A stretch of 64,000 bases of DNA from SHAN690 sp038131955 (lineage in GTDB: Bacteria; Bacteroidota; Bacteroidia; Flavobacteriales_G; Salibacteraceae): the NCBI GenBank assembly GCA_038131955.1, contig JAYPQK010000009.1:310001-374000 (forward strand), in the 5' to 3' direction. A program made the position numbers and the translations under genes. The stretch's first letter is position 1. Each line of letters begins with the position of its first letter. Of the stretch, positions 63,011 to 64,000 are shown piece after piece. The notes under the pieces were generated by a model. That model saw nothing but the letters and a program-made list of their open reading frames with translations, did not search any database and was not told the origin of the DNA.

Positions 63011-64000
63011 ATGAGCGAAGTTACTGATCAACTCAAATACAAAGTAAAAGACATTTCTCTAGCGGATTGGGGAAGGAAAGAAATCGAACTTGCCGAGGCA
63101 GAGATGCCGGGACTGATGGCCTTGCGAGAGGAATACGGTAATGCAAAGCCTCTCAAGGGAGCTCGCATTGCGGGTTGTTTGCACATGACCATTCAAACGG
63201 CTGTTCTGATCGAGACATTGGTTGAACTCGGAGCAGAGGTTACCTGGTCGAGCTGCAACATCTTCTCTACTCAGGATCATGCGGCTGCTGCTATTGCTAA
63301 GGCAGGAATTCCTGTTTTCGCTTGGAAGGGCATGACGGAAGAAGAGTTCGATTGGTGTATTGAGCAAACCCTGTTCTCATTCGATGGCGGACAGCCATTG
63401 AATATGATCTTGGATGACGGTGGAGACCTGACTAATATGGTATTCGACAAGTATCCTGAATTGACCAAAGCGATCAAAGGTCTTTCTGAGGAAACGACCA
63501 CAGGTGTACACCGCTTGTATGAGCGCATGAAGAATGGAACACTTGTGATGCCTGCCATTAATGTGAATGACTCCGTCACCAAGTCAAAGTTTGACAATAA
63601 GTACGGCTGTAAGGAATCATTGGTGGATGCGATTCGTCGCGCTACCGACGTGATGCTTGCGGGTAAAGTCGCGGTGGTTGGAGGATACGGTGACGTTGGT
63701 AAAGGTTCAGCAGCTTCACTGCGTGGCGCTGGAGCTCGCGTTATTGTAACAGAGATCGATCCAATCTGTGCGCTTCAAGCGGCCATGGATGGTTTCGAGG
63801 TGAGGAAGATGATCGATGCGGTGGCAGAAGCGGATATCGTGGTTACGGCAACTGGAAACAAAGACATCATTCGTCAGGAGCATTTCGAGAAGATGAAGGA
63901 TAAGGCCATCGTCTGTAACATTGGACACTTCGACAATGAGATCGATGTGGCTTGGTTGAATGCTAGCTGTCAAGTGAAGGATGAGGTTAAGCCTCAGGTG
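63011..64000 (+). CDS. ahcY: Adenosylhomocysteinase (3' partial)
   Basis: The first 330 codons of S-adenosylhomocysteine hydrolase, which removes the inhibitory by-product of SAM-dependent methylation. Visible: GCLHMTIQTAVLIETL, SSCNIFSTQDHAAAAI, DDGGDLT, TTTGVHRLYER, NVNDSVTKSKFDNKYGC and the NAD-binding loop GGYGDVGKGSAASL. The ATG at 63011 (MSEVTDQLKYKVKD) gives the usual N-terminus. The gene runs off the right edge of the window, so the C-terminal dimerisation part is missing. Confidence 0.97.
   Translation, partial: MSEVTDQLKYKVKDISLADWGRKEIELAEAEMPGLMALREEYGNAKPLKGARIAGCLHMTIQTAVLIETLVELGAEVTWSSCNIFSTQDHAAAAIAKAGIPVFAWKGMTEEEFDWCIEQTLFSFDGGQPLNMILDDGGDLTNMVFDKYPELTKAIKGLSEETTTGVHRLYERMKNGTLVMPAINVNDSVTKSKFDNKYGCKESLVDAIRRATDVMLAGKVAVVGGYGDVGKGSAASLRGAGARVIVTEIDPICALQAAMDGFEVRKMIDAVAEADIVVTATGNKDIIRQEHFEKMKDKAIVCNIGHFDNEIDVAWLNASCQVKDEVKPQV

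Overview
The window is chromosomal DNA of a Bacteroidota bacterium, most likely in or near the Flavobacteriales. The evidence is an Alternative Complex III operon joined to an aa3-type oxidase, the order maeB-ruvA-sprA-gcvH-vanZ-tonB, a gldA gene, Omp28/DUF6029 exported proteins, a bacterial GGGP synthase, and repeated TAnnTTTG promoter boxes (the Bacteroidota -7 element) without obvious Shine-Dalgarno sites. Genes are packed tightly: no gap reaches 300 bases, and the largest (58304-58460, about 157 bases) holds a TPP riboswitch. I see no rRNA, tRNA, CRISPR array or insertion sequence with a transposase.

Layout. 1-9540: actB (cut by the window edge)-actC-actD-actE-actF-coxB-coxA, a quinol:cytochrome c oxidoreductase feeding a terminal oxidase, closed by a terminator; actC carries two single-base frame breaks. 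9630-11615: ruvB-queG. 11587-15409 (minus): an exported-protein operon tlpA-like, DUF6029, Omp28-like lipoprotein, beta-barrel. 15532-29106: a sirtuin divergent from maeB, then ruvA, sprA (the giant type 9 secretion/gliding protein), gcvH, a VanZ-like gene and two TonB-type energy transducers. 29124-36605: cysC-cysD-cysN (minus) make PAPS; divergent from them are deoC, an aldehyde dehydrogenase, a GxxExxY cassette with 42-base inverted arms, an inactive ALDH-like partner, and cysQ. 36673-38289: two poorly known exported proteins. 38359-44643: gmd-fcl-Wzi-like-wecA-like-Wzi-like, a surface-polysaccharide operon providing GDP-fucose and lipid-linked sugar initiation. 44644-50549 (minus): cupin, lipoprotein, and a TolC-HlyD-ABC export set whose ABC ATPase has lost all its catalytic motifs. 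50618-54065 (minus): glycosyltransferase, metK, gldA. 54134-57332: a PLP enzyme, a small DUF5522 protein and hutU. 57329-61505: a thiamine locus (thiamine-binding protein, NadR-like kinase, TPP riboswitch, TonB-dependent receptor, TenI-like protein). 61607-64000: GGGP synthase and a phosphopantetheinyl transferase (minus), divergent from ahcY, which runs off the window.

The most interesting items are: (1) the 471-base GxxExxY cassette at 34450-34920, built exactly as 42-base arm, 387-base ORF, 42-base inverted arm, sitting between two cooperating aldehyde dehydrogenase ORFs; (2) the type I secretion-like ABC transporter at 48822-50549 with a pseudo-ATPase domain; (3) the split ALDH16-like pair; (4) two related Wzi-like barrels around a wecA-like gene; and (5) a perfect 16-base palindrome on the gcvH promoter. 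All functional statements come from reading motifs by eye and from family knowledge; no database search was run.
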